Shown here in pieces: positions 46,685 through 55,742 of a DNA stretch of 64,000 bases (the first letter of the stretch is position 1; each line of letters starts with the position of its first letter). A program made the translations under genes and the position numbers. Where the stretch lies: NCBI RefSeq assembly GCF_011044255.1, contig NZ_CP049107.1:3965001-4029000 (forward strand). The letters run 5' to 3'. The notes below the pieces were generated by a model. It saw only the letters and a list, made by a program, of their open reading frames with translations, was not told the DNA's origin and did no database searches. This stretch comes from Rhizorhabdus phycosphaerae (GTDB taxonomy: Bacteria; Pseudomonadota; Alphaproteobacteria; Sphingomonadales; Sphingomonadaceae).

Positions 46685-48445
46685 TCATGCGTACAGGTCG
46701 CGGTCGTCACGGTCCGCCGAATCGGCGGCATCGTCGCGAACGGCAGACTGATTAGGTGAAAAAGGTTTATTATCTTCTGACGGCTGCCGGGATTGCCCCT
46801 GCTGGCCTTGCTGTGCCTGGGCACCGGTCGATCCCGTCCCGCTGCTGCCGCCCTGCTGGTTGTTCAGGTCGACATGCGATTCCGCGACGCGCAGGCCCTG
46901 GGCGCGCACCTCCGCGATCAGTCGAGGCTGCGCGTCGGCGATGATCTGGCGCGCCTGGTCCGTGTCGGCGCTCATGCGAATGGCGGTGCCGGCCGCGCTG
47001 TTGACGATCTCGACGGTAAGGGCCCCCAGATGCTCGGGGTTCAGCTGGAATTTGAGATGGCCCTGATGGTCGGCGGCGCGGCTGATGTCACGGGCGAGGC
47101 GATCGAGCCACTGGGTATCGCGGGCAAGGTCGAGATGGCGGTCGATGGTCTGCTGCTGCGATGCGTTGGCGTCGGCAACGGCCGCGTCGGCCTGAACCGC
47201 GCCGGAATCTGTGGCCGTGCTGCTCGTCGGTGCGGCGGGCGTGGGCACCGGCACAGAAACCGTCGACGCACCGCTGGTGTCGGCGGCCGTCGGCTCGATC
47301 AACTGCGCGGTCGTATCTGTCGTGGCAGACGCCGGAGCATCGTCGACGAGGACGGGGGCGCCATCATCGGTCGACAGGCCTGACGTCGGTTCGTCGCCCG
47401 CGACCTGCGGGGCAAGCCGCGTGGGCAGGACGGCCTCTGCCACCTCCTTCTTCGCCGCGCTGGTGGTGGGAACGACCGGGGCGTCGACGAGCTCGCTGCT
47501 GCCGGTAATGGTCGGGTCGATGCTCTTGCCGTCTTCGCCCTCGGCTTCGGTGGCGACGGGCGAGGGGGCGGTGACAAGCGGCGCCACGGTTGCGGCGGCG
47601 GCCTCGACGACCGTCGTCGGCACCGCCTGGGGCATGGAGACGATCGGGGCGGCGCCCGCGTCGCTCTTGAGCGTGCTGCCCGCCGGGGTCTGGGTAGCCG
47701 GGGCGAAGGCCTGGCGCAGCGATGCGATCAGGCTGGCGATATGGGTGAGCTCCGGCGTGGCCTGCTGTTGCGCAGCGGAGCTCCCGGTCGGTGCGGTAGC
47801 GGGTGCCGCCGGCAGAACGGCGACGGGCTCGGCCGTCTCGACGGTGCTCACTGCCTCAGGCGCGCGCTGGCTGCTGGTCTGGACCGGCCCCGACGGACCG
47901 GTCGATGTGGGAAGGATCGCGCCGAAGCCAGGAAGGCCCGTCTGCGTCCTGGTCGTTCCCGGGGTTCCCGTCTCCGTCCCTTGGTTCTCGGTCACGGTGC
48001 CGGTCCCGATGATCGCGGCCTGATCGATCACCGCCGAGGTGGCGGTCGCATCGGTCACCGGCGTGGTCGGGACGGGCTGCGCCACGAGGACGGGTATGAT
48101 CGGCTGGCCGGTGCCCAGTTGCGCGGCTGCGGCAACCATCGCTTCGATATCGGCGAGGAGCGTGTCGGGCTTTTCGCCCGTTTCGCTATCGGCCGACAGG
48201 TCGCTATCGGTCGACGCCGTCGGTTCGTCGGTTGACGCGACCGTGGTATCGGCGGGAAGCTTGGTGTCCGGCTGCGCCTGCTCGCCGTCCGAAGCATTTT
48301 TCTGTTCGGACTGACGTGACACGAGCTTCGCGAAATTCTGGGCCGATTCCGGAGAAGACCCTGCGGCTGGCGGGGGGCTTGCCGGCTGTGGCGAGACATT
48401 TCCCGTCAGGGCAAGCGCTGCATTCGAGAGCGCGGCTACCGCCAT
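46685..48445 (-). CDS. fliK: Flagellar hook-length control protein FliK
   Basis: A 586-residue protein. A long low-complexity Ala/Thr/Pro/Val-rich region (about 40-440) matches the extended, rapidly diverging ruler part of FliK. The C-terminal conserved domain follows, with LKFQLNPEHLGALTVEI and IIADAQPRLIAEVRAQGLRV. It sets hook length and triggers the export switch. The ATG at 48445 has AAGGA upstream and lies one base past the fliJ stop; a longer reading to 48526 overlaps fliJ in another frame and is rejected. Confidence 0.88.
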   Translation of the reverse strand: MAVAALSNAALALTGNVSPQPASPPPAAGSSPESAQNFAKLVSRQSEQKNASDGEQAQPDTKLPADTTVASTDEPTASTDSDLSADSETGEKPDTLLADIEAMVAAAAQLGTGQPIIPVLVAQPVPTTPVTDATATSAVIDQAAIIGTGTVTENQGTETGTPGTTRTQTGLPGFGAILPTSTGPSGPVQTSSQRAPEAVSTVETAEPVAVLPAAPATAPTGSSAAQQQATPELTHIASLIASLRQAFAPATQTPAGSTLKSDAGAAPIVSMPQAVPTTVVEAAAATVAPLVTAPSPVATEAEGEDGKSIDPTITGSSELVDAPVVPTTSAAKKEVAEAVLPTRLAPQVAGDEPTSGLSTDDGAPVLVDDAPASATTDTTAQLIEPTAADTSGASTVSVPVPTPAAPTSSTATDSGAVQADAAVADANASQQQTIDRHLDLARDTQWLDRLARDISRAADHQGHLKFQLNPEHLGALTVEIVNSAAGTAIRMSADTDQARQIIADAQPRLIAEVRAQGLRVAESHVDLNNQQGGSSGTGSTGAQAQQGQQGQSRQPSEDNKPFSPNQSAVRDDAADSADRDDRDLYA

Positions 48446-48446
48446 G

Positions 48447-48878
48447 TCAATTATCCTTCTGCTCGGATGATCGGGTAAAACGGGGACGGAAAGACGCCGA
48501 CAGGCGGGCTTCGGTCCATTCGGCAAGGGCTTGGGCAGCCCGCTGGTCGAGCTTTGCCGCGCTTTCCTGGCGCTGGCGGGCCTCCAGGCGCTCGGCGCCC
48601 TTTGCTTCGACCTGCGCCTTTGCGGCTACGATCGCATCGGCGAGGCCGCTGCGCGCGGAATCGAGGCGCTGGGCGAGCTGGCCGCGGTTCTGGAGCACGG
48701 CACCGGTCGTCGTTCCCGCCGGAACGGACAGGCTGTCGCGCAGCATGGCGAGCTTCGCCTGGTTGCTCTCGAGCGTGTCGAGCTGCGCCTCCGCCTGCGC
48801 GGCGGCCGAGGCCGCCAACAGGTGCTGCACGCTCCTGACCCGCGTGATCCTGGCGCGTTTTGCGACGAGCGACTTCAT
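48447..48878 (-). CDS. fliJ: Flagellar export protein FliJ-like
   Basis: A 143-residue, highly charged, mostly helical protein predicted to be one long coiled coil. It lacks a strong sequence signature, as usual for FliJ, but its size, composition and position between fliI and fliK make the call firm. Its start overlaps the fliI stop by four bases (ATGA). It would act as the chaperone-escort stalk of the export ATPase. Confidence 0.78.
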   Translation of the reverse strand: MKSLVAKRARITRVRSVQHLLAASAAAQAEAQLDTLESNQAKLAMLRDSLSVPAGTTTGAVLQNRGQLAQRLDSARSGLADAIVAAKAQVEAKGAERLEARQRQESAAKLDQRAAQALAEWTEARLSASFRPRFTRSSEQKDN

Positions 48879-50200
48879 CCGCCGAACGCCTCAATCAGGG
48901 CCTGGGCCGACTGTGCATAGTCCACGCGCTCTTTCTGGCCCTGGCTGATGAAGCCGAGAATGTCGTCATGCCGCGCGATCGCGATGTCGACGATCGGATC
49001 GCTGCCCTGGCGATAGGCACCCATCAGGATGAGGTCGCGATTCTCTTCATAGACCGCCCAGAGGCGGCGGAAGATCTGCGAGGCGCGCAGATGTTCGGGC
49101 GAGACGATGTCGCTCATGACGCGGCTGAGCGACTTGCCCATGTCGATCGCGGGAAAGACGCCCTGCTCGGCGAGGCTGCGCGAGAGGATGATATGGCCGT
49201 CGACGATCGCCCGCGCGGTATCCACGATGGGATCGTCGGTGTCGTCGCCATCCGCCAGCACGGTGTAGAGCGCGGTGATCGAGCCGCCCGAGTGGGCGTC
49301 GACGCCCGCGCGTTCGATCAGCCGGGGAATCAGGCCGAGCGCCGACGGGGGATAGCCCTTCATGGTCGGCGGCTCGCCGAGCGAAAGGCCGATCTCGCGC
49401 TGCGCATGGGCGACGCGGGTCAGGCTGTCGATCAGCAGCAGGACGCGCTTGCCCTGCGCACGGAAATATTCGGCGATCGCGGTCGCCCGCATCGCGGCGC
49501 GCAGCCGCAGGACGGGCGGGTGATCGGCTGGGACGGCGACGACGACGCTCTTCTGGCGCACCGCGCCAGACAGCTTCGTGGCGAGGAAGTCGGAGACTTC
49601 GCGGCTCCGCTCTCCCACCAGCCCGACGACGATCACGTCGGCATCGGCGCCCGCGATCATCTGGCCCATCAGCACCGACTTGCCCACGCCCGAGCCTGCC
49701 GCGATCGCGATGCGCTGGCCGACGCCTGCGGTCAGCATCGCGTTGATCGCGCGGACGCCCATGTCGAAGGGTTCGGTGACGCGGGCCCGGTCGAGCGGAT
49801 TGCCGCGGCGGCCGGCGAGGGGCCAGCGTTCGGCGGTGGCGATCGGGCCGAGCCCATCGATCGGATTGCCCAGCGCGTCCATCACGCGGCCGAGCAGCGT
49901 TTCGCCGACGTCGACAGATCCGCCGCGGCGGTCGGGCTCGACCCGGGCACCGGCGCTGTGCGGCGCATCGGCATCGAGCGCCATCAGCAGCGTGCGGTTG
50001 CCGCGAAAGCCGACCACTTCGGCCAGCGCGGCATGGCCGTCCGCATCGATGACGCGGGCGTTGGAGCCGACCGGCATAGGGAAGCCGGTCGCTTCGAGCA
50101 TCAGCCCGTCATAGGAGGCGAGCCGGCCGATGCGGCGCGGGCCGCCATGATCGACTTCGACGCGGTCGAGCATCGTGCCGGCCAGGTTTGCGAGGCTCAT
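48875..50200 (-). CDS. fliI: Flagellum-specific ATP synthase FliI
   Basis: A 441-residue ATPase of the F1-beta/type III export family. Walker A is AGSGVGKS (near residue 160), and the segment RSREVSDFLATKLS and the DSLTRVAHAQREIGLSLGEPP signature are conserved. The start is the ATG at 50200, where similarity begins; the longer frame to 50401 lies inside fliH. Its 5' end overlaps the fliH stop by four bases. It energises export of flagellar substrates with FliH and FliJ. Confidence 0.95.
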   Translation of the reverse strand: MSLANLAGTMLDRVEVDHGGPRRIGRLASYDGLMLEATGFPMPVGSNARVIDADGHAALAEVVGFRGNRTLLMALDADAPHSAGARVEPDRRGGSVDVGETLLGRVMDALGNPIDGLGPIATAERWPLAGRRGNPLDRARVTEPFDMGVRAINAMLTAGVGQRIAIAAGSGVGKSVLMGQMIAGADADVIVVGLVGERSREVSDFLATKLSGAVRQKSVVVAVPADHPPVLRLRAAMRATAIAEYFRAQGKRVLLLIDSLTRVAHAQREIGLSLGEPPTMKGYPPSALGLIPRLIERAGVDAHSGGSITALYTVLADGDDTDDPIVDTARAIVDGHIILSRSLAEQGVFPAIDMGKSLSRVMSDIVSPEHLRASQIFRRLWAVYEENRDLILMGAYRQGSDPIVDIAIARHDDILGFISQGQKERVDYAQSAQALIEAFGG

Positions 50201-50850
50201 CGCGGCATCCCCATGGAGTCGAGTTGCGCCCGGAGGCGGGCAAGGCGGACCTGAGGGCCGTCCTCGATCCAGCCTTCGCCCGTCTCCAGGACGATCGTGC
50301 CGGAGGCCAGGTGGTGGTCGGGCGCGAGCGGAAGGGCGAAGTCGACGCCTTCGAGCATGGCGATGTCGTCGGGATGCATGCGCAGGCGCGCCGGGCCGCA
50401 TTCGGCGGTGACGAGTTCGGCGATGGCGGTAGCGCGTTCCTCGAGCAGGGCCGGGTCGATCCGCACTTCGCCGACGATCTGCCGGACCATGCGCGTGACC
50501 GCTTCGGCGAGCACCGCCGCCAGCGGCCCATGCGGCTCGGGCTGAAGGGCGCCGGCGGAGGCGATGAGGCGCGCCAGTGCCTCGCGCTCGCGGGCGAATT
50601 CTAGGATCGCGCTCTGGCGGCCCTGCTCGAACCCGGCCGCGAAGGCCTCGTTCCGGATCGCCTCGGCGTCGAGCTGCGCGGCTTCTGCCGTCTGCTGCGG
50701 CTGAGTCTGCTGGCGCGGGGCGAAGTCGCTAGCCCGCCGGCGCGGCTGGCCATCTCCCCAGGGCGTGAATTGCGGGCTGGAGGCCGGACGCGCCCAGGCA
50801 TCGACACGGGTCGCGGTTCCGCCGATCTCGCTGGTCCAGAGCTCAGACAA
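50197..50850 (-). CDS. fliH: Flagellar assembly protein FliH
   Basis: A 217-residue FliH. Middle helix segments such as AIRNEAFAAGFEQGRQSAILEFARE and the C-terminal FliH/YscL-type part (VTRMVRQIVGEVRIDPALLEERA) identify it. No ATG fits: the frame is open upstream only as the reverse of fliG sequence, and the best start is a TTG at 50848-50850 inside the end of fliG, preceded by a GGAAAGG site. This gives an eight-base overlap with fliG. FliH inhibits and docks FliI. Confidence 0.85.
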   Translation of the reverse strand: MSELWTSEIGGTATRVDAWARPASSPQFTPWGDGQPRRRASDFAPRQQTQPQQTAEAAQLDAEAIRNEAFAAGFEQGRQSAILEFAREREALARLIASAGALQPEPHGPLAAVLAEAVTRMVRQIVGEVRIDPALLEERATAIAELVTAECGPARLRMHPDDIAMLEGVDFALPLAPDHHLASGTIVLETGEGWIEDGPQVRLARLRAQLDSMGMPR

Positions 50851-51874
50851 AGTCGTCGCCCTTTCCGCCGAGGCTGATCGTGCCTTCCGCAGCCAGCTTG
50901 CGTGCGATCGCCAGCATCGCCTTCTGCGCTTCCTGCACGTCGGCGAGGCGCATCGGGCCGCGATCTGCGATTTCGTCCTGCACCGACTGCGCGGCGCGGC
51001 TCGACATGCAACCGAAGATCTTGCCGCGGAGCTTCTCGTCCGCGCCCTTGAGCGAGACCACGAGGATGTCGTTGTCGACCGCGCGCAACAGGGTGCCGAG
51101 GTCCTTTTCGGACAGCGCCATGAGATTGTCGAAGATGAACATCTCTTCCTCGACGTTGCGGGCGACCGATTTGTCGAGCTTCTGCAGCGCCTTGATGATG
51201 CGCTGTTCGGCGGCTTTGCGCGAGGAGTTGACGATCTTGGCGGCTTCGCCGGCTCCGCCGCGGCGCGTGATCGCTCCGTTGCTGCGCCCGGCAACCGGCC
51301 GGTTCAGGAGATCGTCCAGCTCGACGAGTGCAGCCTCCGTCACCGGACCGAGGGTAGCGACGCGATAGACGAGGTCGGCCTGCATCTCTTCCGGCAGCAG
51401 CGCGAGGACGTCCGCGGCGCGCTGTGCCTCGAGAAAGGCGAGGACGATCGCTGCGATCTGCGGATGTTCGAACTCGATCAGATTGGCGATCTGGCGCGCG
51501 TCCATCCACTTAAGATTTTCGAGCGCGGTGGTGTGCTGAACCGGCGTGATGCGCTGCAGGACCTGGTCGGCCTTTTCCTGGCCCAGCGCCTTGTGCATGA
51601 TCCCCTTGATCTGGCGCTCGACGCCGAAGCCCAGAGTGGTGCGGGCCTTGGCGCGGTCGACGAACACGTCGAAGACCCCATCGATCTCCTTTTCGGAGAT
51701 GTTGGCGACGTTGAACATCGCGCCGCCAAGCTGCTGGACCTCCTCCGGATCGAGGCGGCTGAGCACGGTCGCCGCCTCTTCCTCGCCGAGCAGCATCATC
51801 AGGATGGCCGCTGCCTGGCTTCCATCCGGAAGCGGGTTGGCGTCGTCGGTGTCGATAGGGGTCTCGTCAGCCAT
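50843..51874 (-). CDS. fliG: Flagellar motor switch protein FliG
   Basis: A 343-residue switch protein. The N-terminal AAILMMLLGEEEAATVLSRLDPEEVQQLG, the middle EHPQIAAIVLAFLEAQRAADVL, and the C-terminal torque helix containing LSEKDLGTLLRAVDNDILVVSLKGAD are all typical. It sits at the MS-ring and interacts with stator MotA. It begins three bases after fliF and overlaps the fliH start. Confidence 0.96.
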   Translation of the reverse strand: MADETPIDTDDANPLPDGSQAAAILMMLLGEEEAATVLSRLDPEEVQQLGGAMFNVANISEKEIDGVFDVFVDRAKARTTLGFGVERQIKGIMHKALGQEKADQVLQRITPVQHTTALENLKWMDARQIANLIEFEHPQIAAIVLAFLEAQRAADVLALLPEEMQADLVYRVATLGPVTEAALVELDDLLNRPVAGRSNGAITRRGGAGEAAKIVNSSRKAAEQRIIKALQKLDKSVARNVEEEMFIFDNLMALSEKDLGTLLRAVDNDILVVSLKGADEKLRGKIFGCMSSRAAQSVQDEIADRGPMRLADVQEAQKAMLAIARKLAAEGTISLGGKGDDFV

Positions 51875-51877
51875 CGA

Positions 51878-53614
51878 TCATTCGCCCTTCGGCATGTCGG
51901 CGCGGAGGAGATCGCGGACCACCAGGGCGGCGCGGTCCGGGTCCTGCCGCACGAAGTTGCGGATCAGTTCCGCCCGGTTCGCATAGCCGGGGGTGGCCTC
52001 GATCATGTCCAGGGTCACGGGTTTGCTCGGGTCCTGAAGGGCTTGCTGGGCGAGCGCGGTTGCGATCTCCGAGCGGATCGCCGGGTTGGTGCCGTCGGGC
52101 AGGCGGGCGGCGGGATCGGCCATCGCCATCGACACGGCCTGCTTCTCTTCGGCCAGCGTCGCGCGCCGCTTCAGCAGCGGCTTGGCGACGCCGAAGACCA
52201 GAAGCGCGACCACAAGCAGGGCCGAGACGTTGCGGGCGAGGGTGGAAACCCAGGCGGCCTCCCACCAGTTCGGCTTTACCTCGGCCTCTTCGGCCACGGC
52301 GAAGCTGCGGGCGGAGAGGGCGACCACGTCGCCGCGATTGGCATCGGCCCCGACGGCTCCGCGGATCAGGGTCTCGATCGAGGCCAGTTCGGCGCGGCTG
52401 AACTTGCGGGCCCCTTCGCGCAGCGCCACCGCCACGGAGAGGCGCTTCACGGTGCCGATCGGAGCGCGGGTGACCGAAACTTCGCGGCCCAGCTCATAGG
52501 TGCGGTTGTAATTCTCCGAGGTCTTGCCGGCATTGGCGGCGGCGGTCGTACCGGCCGCGGGCGGAACGGGCAGTGTCTGGTTCGGTGCAGCGGCGACCTG
52601 GCTGGCCGCAGGCGGCTGGTTCGACAGTGCGCCGGGGATGCCGCCGGCCTCGCCGGGCTTGTCGCCGGTCCAGCTGCCCTGCTCCTGGCGAACGACGGCA
52701 GTATCCTTGGGATAGCTTTCGCGCGTCGCCTGGGTCTCGGTGAAATCGACGTCGGCATGGACTTCGGCCGTGAAATTGCCGGCGCCCACGATCGGCGTCA
52801 GGATCTTGGTCAACGCCTCGAGATAGCGCTGTTCCATCTTGGTCTGGATGTCGACCTGGCGCGTCGAGGCCTGGCTGAGCGGGTCGCTGCCCGAGCTCGA
52901 CAGCAGCCGGCCCGCCTGATCGACCACCGAGACGCCGTCGGGAGACAGGTCGGGCACCGACGAGGCGACGAGATGGACGATCGCCTGAACCTGCGAGTCC
53001 GACAGGGTCCGGCCGGCGCGCAGGCGCAGCATGACCGACGCCTGCGGCTTGCTCTCGTCACGGAGGAATACGCTCGGCTGGCCGACAGCGATGTGGACCT
53101 TGGCGGTGTCGACCGCGTCGATCGCCTCGATCGTGCGGGCGAGGTCCATCTCGCGGGCCGAGCGGAGCTTCTCGCCTTCGACCGCGCGGCTCGCGCCGAG
53201 CGGCAGCGACGAGATCATCGCGTCGCCGTCTGGCGCGGCCTTGGGCAGGCCTTGCTGGGCAAGCAGCATCTTCGCTTGGTAGAAGGCGGTCTCCGGAACC
53301 GTGATGGCGCCGGTGTCGCGGCTGATCTCGTAGGGAATGTTGGCGGCCTTGAGCGCGTCGGCCACGGCGGCCTTGTCGCCATCGCTCATGCCGGCGAACA
53401 GGTCGCGCTGCGGCGCGCCGGACATGGTCGCCCACAGCAGCGCGGCTGCGCCGAGCAGGCCGATCAGGCCCATCATCGGCAGGCTGCGCTGGATGGCGGG
53501 CTGGCTCGCGAAATCGCGTATGCGCTCGAGCACCGCCGACGTGCCGACCGATGCCGACGAGGTGGTGGCCAGGGCCGAAGCGGCCGGCGCGGTGGAGGGG
53601 ACGATGTCAGCCAT
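51878..53614 (-). CDS. fliF: Flagellar M-ring protein FliF
   Basis: A 578-residue MS-ring protein. It has an N-terminal membrane helix (near residues 45-65), the conserved YscJ-like domain (DLFAGMSDGDKAAVADALKAANIPYEI), a central periplasmic region with the PSVFLRDESKPQASVMLRL segment, and a second C-terminal helix near residue 465. It builds the ring on which FliG assembles. It is three bases from both neighbours. Confidence 0.96.
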   Translation of the reverse strand: MADIVPSTAPAASALATTSSASVGTSAVLERIRDFASQPAIQRSLPMMGLIGLLGAAALLWATMSGAPQRDLFAGMSDGDKAAVADALKAANIPYEISRDTGAITVPETAFYQAKMLLAQQGLPKAAPDGDAMISSLPLGASRAVEGEKLRSAREMDLARTIEAIDAVDTAKVHIAVGQPSVFLRDESKPQASVMLRLRAGRTLSDSQVQAIVHLVASSVPDLSPDGVSVVDQAGRLLSSSGSDPLSQASTRQVDIQTKMEQRYLEALTKILTPIVGAGNFTAEVHADVDFTETQATRESYPKDTAVVRQEQGSWTGDKPGEAGGIPGALSNQPPAASQVAAAPNQTLPVPPAAGTTAAANAGKTSENYNRTYELGREVSVTRAPIGTVKRLSVAVALREGARKFSRAELASIETLIRGAVGADANRGDVVALSARSFAVAEEAEVKPNWWEAAWVSTLARNVSALLVVALLVFGVAKPLLKRRATLAEEKQAVSMAMADPAARLPDGTNPAIRSEIATALAQQALQDPSKPVTLDMIEATPGYANRAELIRNFVRQDPDRAALVVRDLLRADMPKGE

Positions 53615-53617
53615 GGA

Positions 53618-53983
53618 TTATACCGGCATGCTCATGATGTCCTTGTAGGCGGACAGGAGTTTGTTGCGGACCTGCAAGGTGGCCTGAAAGCCGACGCTGG
53701 CTTGCTCGCGCTGAAGCATCACGGCTGCGATGTCGGTGGTTTCGCCGCGCTCGTAGCTCTCGGTCGCGGCGCTCGCCTTGGCCTGAAGGCCGTTGACCTC
53801 GGTCAGCGCTCCGCGCAGCGTCGAGGCGAAGCTGCCTTCCGGCGCGCTGGTCGCATTGCCGACCTGCTGAACGCCCGCGAGCGGGTTCTGCGCCGGGGTG
53901 GCCGCAGCCTTCTGCAAAGCGCTGTTCTGCTGCAGGATCGCCTGCCGCATCGCGAGGATGTTGCTGGTGTTGATCGTGGTCAT
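53618..53983 (-). CDS. fliE: Flagellar hook-basal body complex protein FliE
   Basis: A 121-residue FliE. The C-terminal signature (ETTDIAAVMLQREQASVGFQ, then VRNKLLSAYKDIMSMPV) matches the family. It links the MS-ring to the rod. It is the second gene of the leftward operon, ten bases after the activator gene. Confidence 0.93.
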   Translation of the reverse strand: MTTINTSNILAMRQAILQQNSALQKAAATPAQNPLAGVQQVGNATSAPEGSFASTLRGALTEVNGLQAKASAATESYERGETTDIAAVMLQREQASVGFQATLQVRNKLLSAYKDIMSMPV

Positions 53984-53993
53984 TCAACCCTCC

Positions 53994-55247
53994 TCAGGCC
54001 GCTGCCCGCATATCGGCGAGCCGATAGCGAAGCGTGCGTTCGGAGATGCCCAGCCTCTGGGCGGCGCGAAGACGATGGCCGCCGGTCGCGGCAAGCGCTT
54101 CCTCGATCGCGCGGGCCTGGCTCAGGCGCTTGGCTTCGGCCAGGCTGAGCGCAGCGTCGTCCTGCGGCGCGGCGACAGTCCGTTCCGCAACCGGCAGCCC
54201 AGGCGCGCGATCGATGATGAGGTCGCCCGTGTCGATCCGGCTGCCCTCGCGCATCAGCATTGCGCGCTGGAGGACGTTCTCGAGCTCGCGCACATTGCCG
54301 GGCCAGTCATGTGCCATCAGGCGATCAAGCGCGGCTGCGGTCGGCCAGGGAAGGTCGTCGTTCAGGCCGGCGTGCCGCAGCAGCAGGGCGGCGGAGATCG
54401 CGCGGATATCCTGGCGCCGCTCGGCGAGCGGCTTCAGTGCGAGCGGCATGACGTTGAGGCGCCAGTAAAGGTCGGCACGGAAGCGGCCGGCCTCGACTTC
54501 GGCGGCGAGGTCGCGATTGCCGGCGGCGAGGATGCGAACGTCGACCGGAACCGGCGTGGTCGCGCCGACCGGGAGCACTTCGCGCTCCTGAAGGGCGCGG
54601 AGCAGCTTCGGCTGAAGCGAGAGCGGCAGTTCCGCCACTTCGTCGAGCAGAAGCGTGCCGCCGTCGGCAGCGCGGAACAGGCCTTCGCTCGACATGTTGG
54701 CGCCGGTGAAAGCGCCCTTCTGGTGGCCGAACAGCATCGCCTCGAGCATCGTCTCCGGCAGCGCGGCGCAGTTGACGGCGACGAAGGGCCGTTCGGCGCG
54801 GCTCGATGCGGCATGGATGAAGCGGGCAACGCCCTCCTTGCCGGTGCCGGTTTGGCCGAGCAGCAAGACGCTGGCCTCGCTGCGTGCGATGCGGGCGGCC
54901 AGCTGGAGGAATTTGGCGCTGTCGGGTTCGCCGCAGGCCGGCATCACCGCAGGGCGGATCAGTTCCGCGATCAGCGCGTGACCGAAGGCCATGTCCTCGA
55001 AACCGAAGACCAGCGTAGTCGGGCGGCCGATCTTGGCGCGGCGGAGGACCGGCGGTCCGTCCGCAAAGTCGATGAGAATGTCGTGCTGGCGGGCGAGACC
55101 GATCTCGGTCACGTGCAGAATGCGCTGCGTCTGGCGGATCGTCGCGTCGGCCGGGTCGATCAGCATGCTGTCGATGCCCGCGCCGGCAAGCCACGCCGTC
55201 AGCGTCGGATGAGAGCCCTGGGCCTTGTCGGAGATGCCGATGTTCAT
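53994..55247 (-). CDS. FlbD-like sigma-54-dependent flagellar activator
   Basis: A 417-residue enhancer-binding protein. The AAA+ domain has Walker A GQTGTGKE (131-138), the sigma-54 contact loop GAFTGA (178-183), and a Walker B of LLLDEVAEL, followed by a C-terminal Fis-type helix-turn-helix (HRLRAAQRLGISERTLRYRL). The first 115 residues are receiver-like in size, but I do not see the phospho-acceptor Asp set, as in FlbD-type regulators that work without a dedicated kinase. It sits directly upstream of fliE and probably activates class II flagellar promoters. FlbD, FleQ and FlrC are alternative names for similar roles. Confidence 0.9.
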   Translation of the reverse strand: MNIGISDKAQGSHPTLTAWLAGAGIDSMLIDPADATIRQTQRILHVTEIGLARQHDILIDFADGPPVLRRAKIGRPTTLVFGFEDMAFGHALIAELIRPAVMPACGEPDSAKFLQLAARIARSEASVLLLGQTGTGKEGVARFIHAASSRAERPFVAVNCAALPETMLEAMLFGHQKGAFTGANMSSEGLFRAADGGTLLLDEVAELPLSLQPKLLRALQEREVLPVGATTPVPVDVRILAAGNRDLAAEVEAGRFRADLYWRLNVMPLALKPLAERRQDIRAISAALLLRHAGLNDDLPWPTAAALDRLMAHDWPGNVRELENVLQRAMLMREGSRIDTGDLIIDRAPGLPVAERTVAAPQDDAALSLAEAKRLSQARAIEEALAATGGHRLRAAQRLGISERTLRYRLADMRAAA

Positions 55248-55648
55248 CGTCGCCGTCCTTCGTCGGATCTAGCGTGCCAGCCACACCAGTTCCTTGAGGA
55301 CGATGATTACCGCTGAATTAACTACGAAAGTCTTAATAGACTGCGCGCACCCGCGTACGGGCCGGCGCGCGGTTGCCCGCACCCGCAAGCGCACATGCGT
55401 AGGGAGCTTCTCAAGCGACTGAAAAAATTAAAGAAAAACTGGAGCCCGGGGCGGCATAAGCCTTTGGTCTAGTGCGGCAGAAAATTGCCGCCCCGCTGCC
55501 GCCCGGTTTACCCTGCGCCGGCGGCTCTCCGCCGCGTGCAACCGCAGCTGACGACGGATTTATCCAGAAATGATGAAAAATATATCGTTAAAAATCAACG
55601 GGATATGTTAAAATTCCTGCAAAAACGGAGTGTGGTGAACTTTCCTGG
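55248..55648. other. Regulatory spacer between flagellar operon and flagellin gene
   Basis: About 400 bases without a credible gene. It contains the outward promoter of the FlbD-like operon and a GCGGCA-GAAAAT-TGCCGC hairpin at 55474-55491. A GTCT-TAAT-AGAC palindrome lies near 55330. I looked for a canonical sigma-54 pair (GG-N10-GC) and found no convincing one. Confidence 0.45.
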
Positions 55649-55676
55649 TTAAAGTGGGGGTAAGCACGGCCGTTAA
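55649..55676 (+). promoter_or_regulatory. FliA (sigma-28) type promoter of flagellin 1
   Basis: TTAAAG (55649-55654) and GCCGTTAA (55669-55676) are separated by 14 bases. This gives TAAA-N15-GCCGTTAA, one mismatch from the enterobacterial FliA consensus TAAA-N15-GCCGATAA. It lies about 66 bases before the flagellin start. FliA itself is encoded at 59969-60700. Confidence 0.75.
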
Positions 55677-55742
55677 TGGGATCGAGGCGAGAACGGCCAG
55701 CACCGGATCATCGCCCCTTTGACCAGGATAAGGACTGATCCA

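Noticed and set aside
50765-54148. Long + strand frame over fliG and fliF
   Set aside because: It lies opposite conserved flagellar genes and encodes low-complexity Arg/Gly-rich sequence.
55248-55742. Sigma-54 promoter for flagellin 1
   Set aside because: The nearest GG...GC pair around 55476-55488 has nine rather than ten bases between and poor flanking match.
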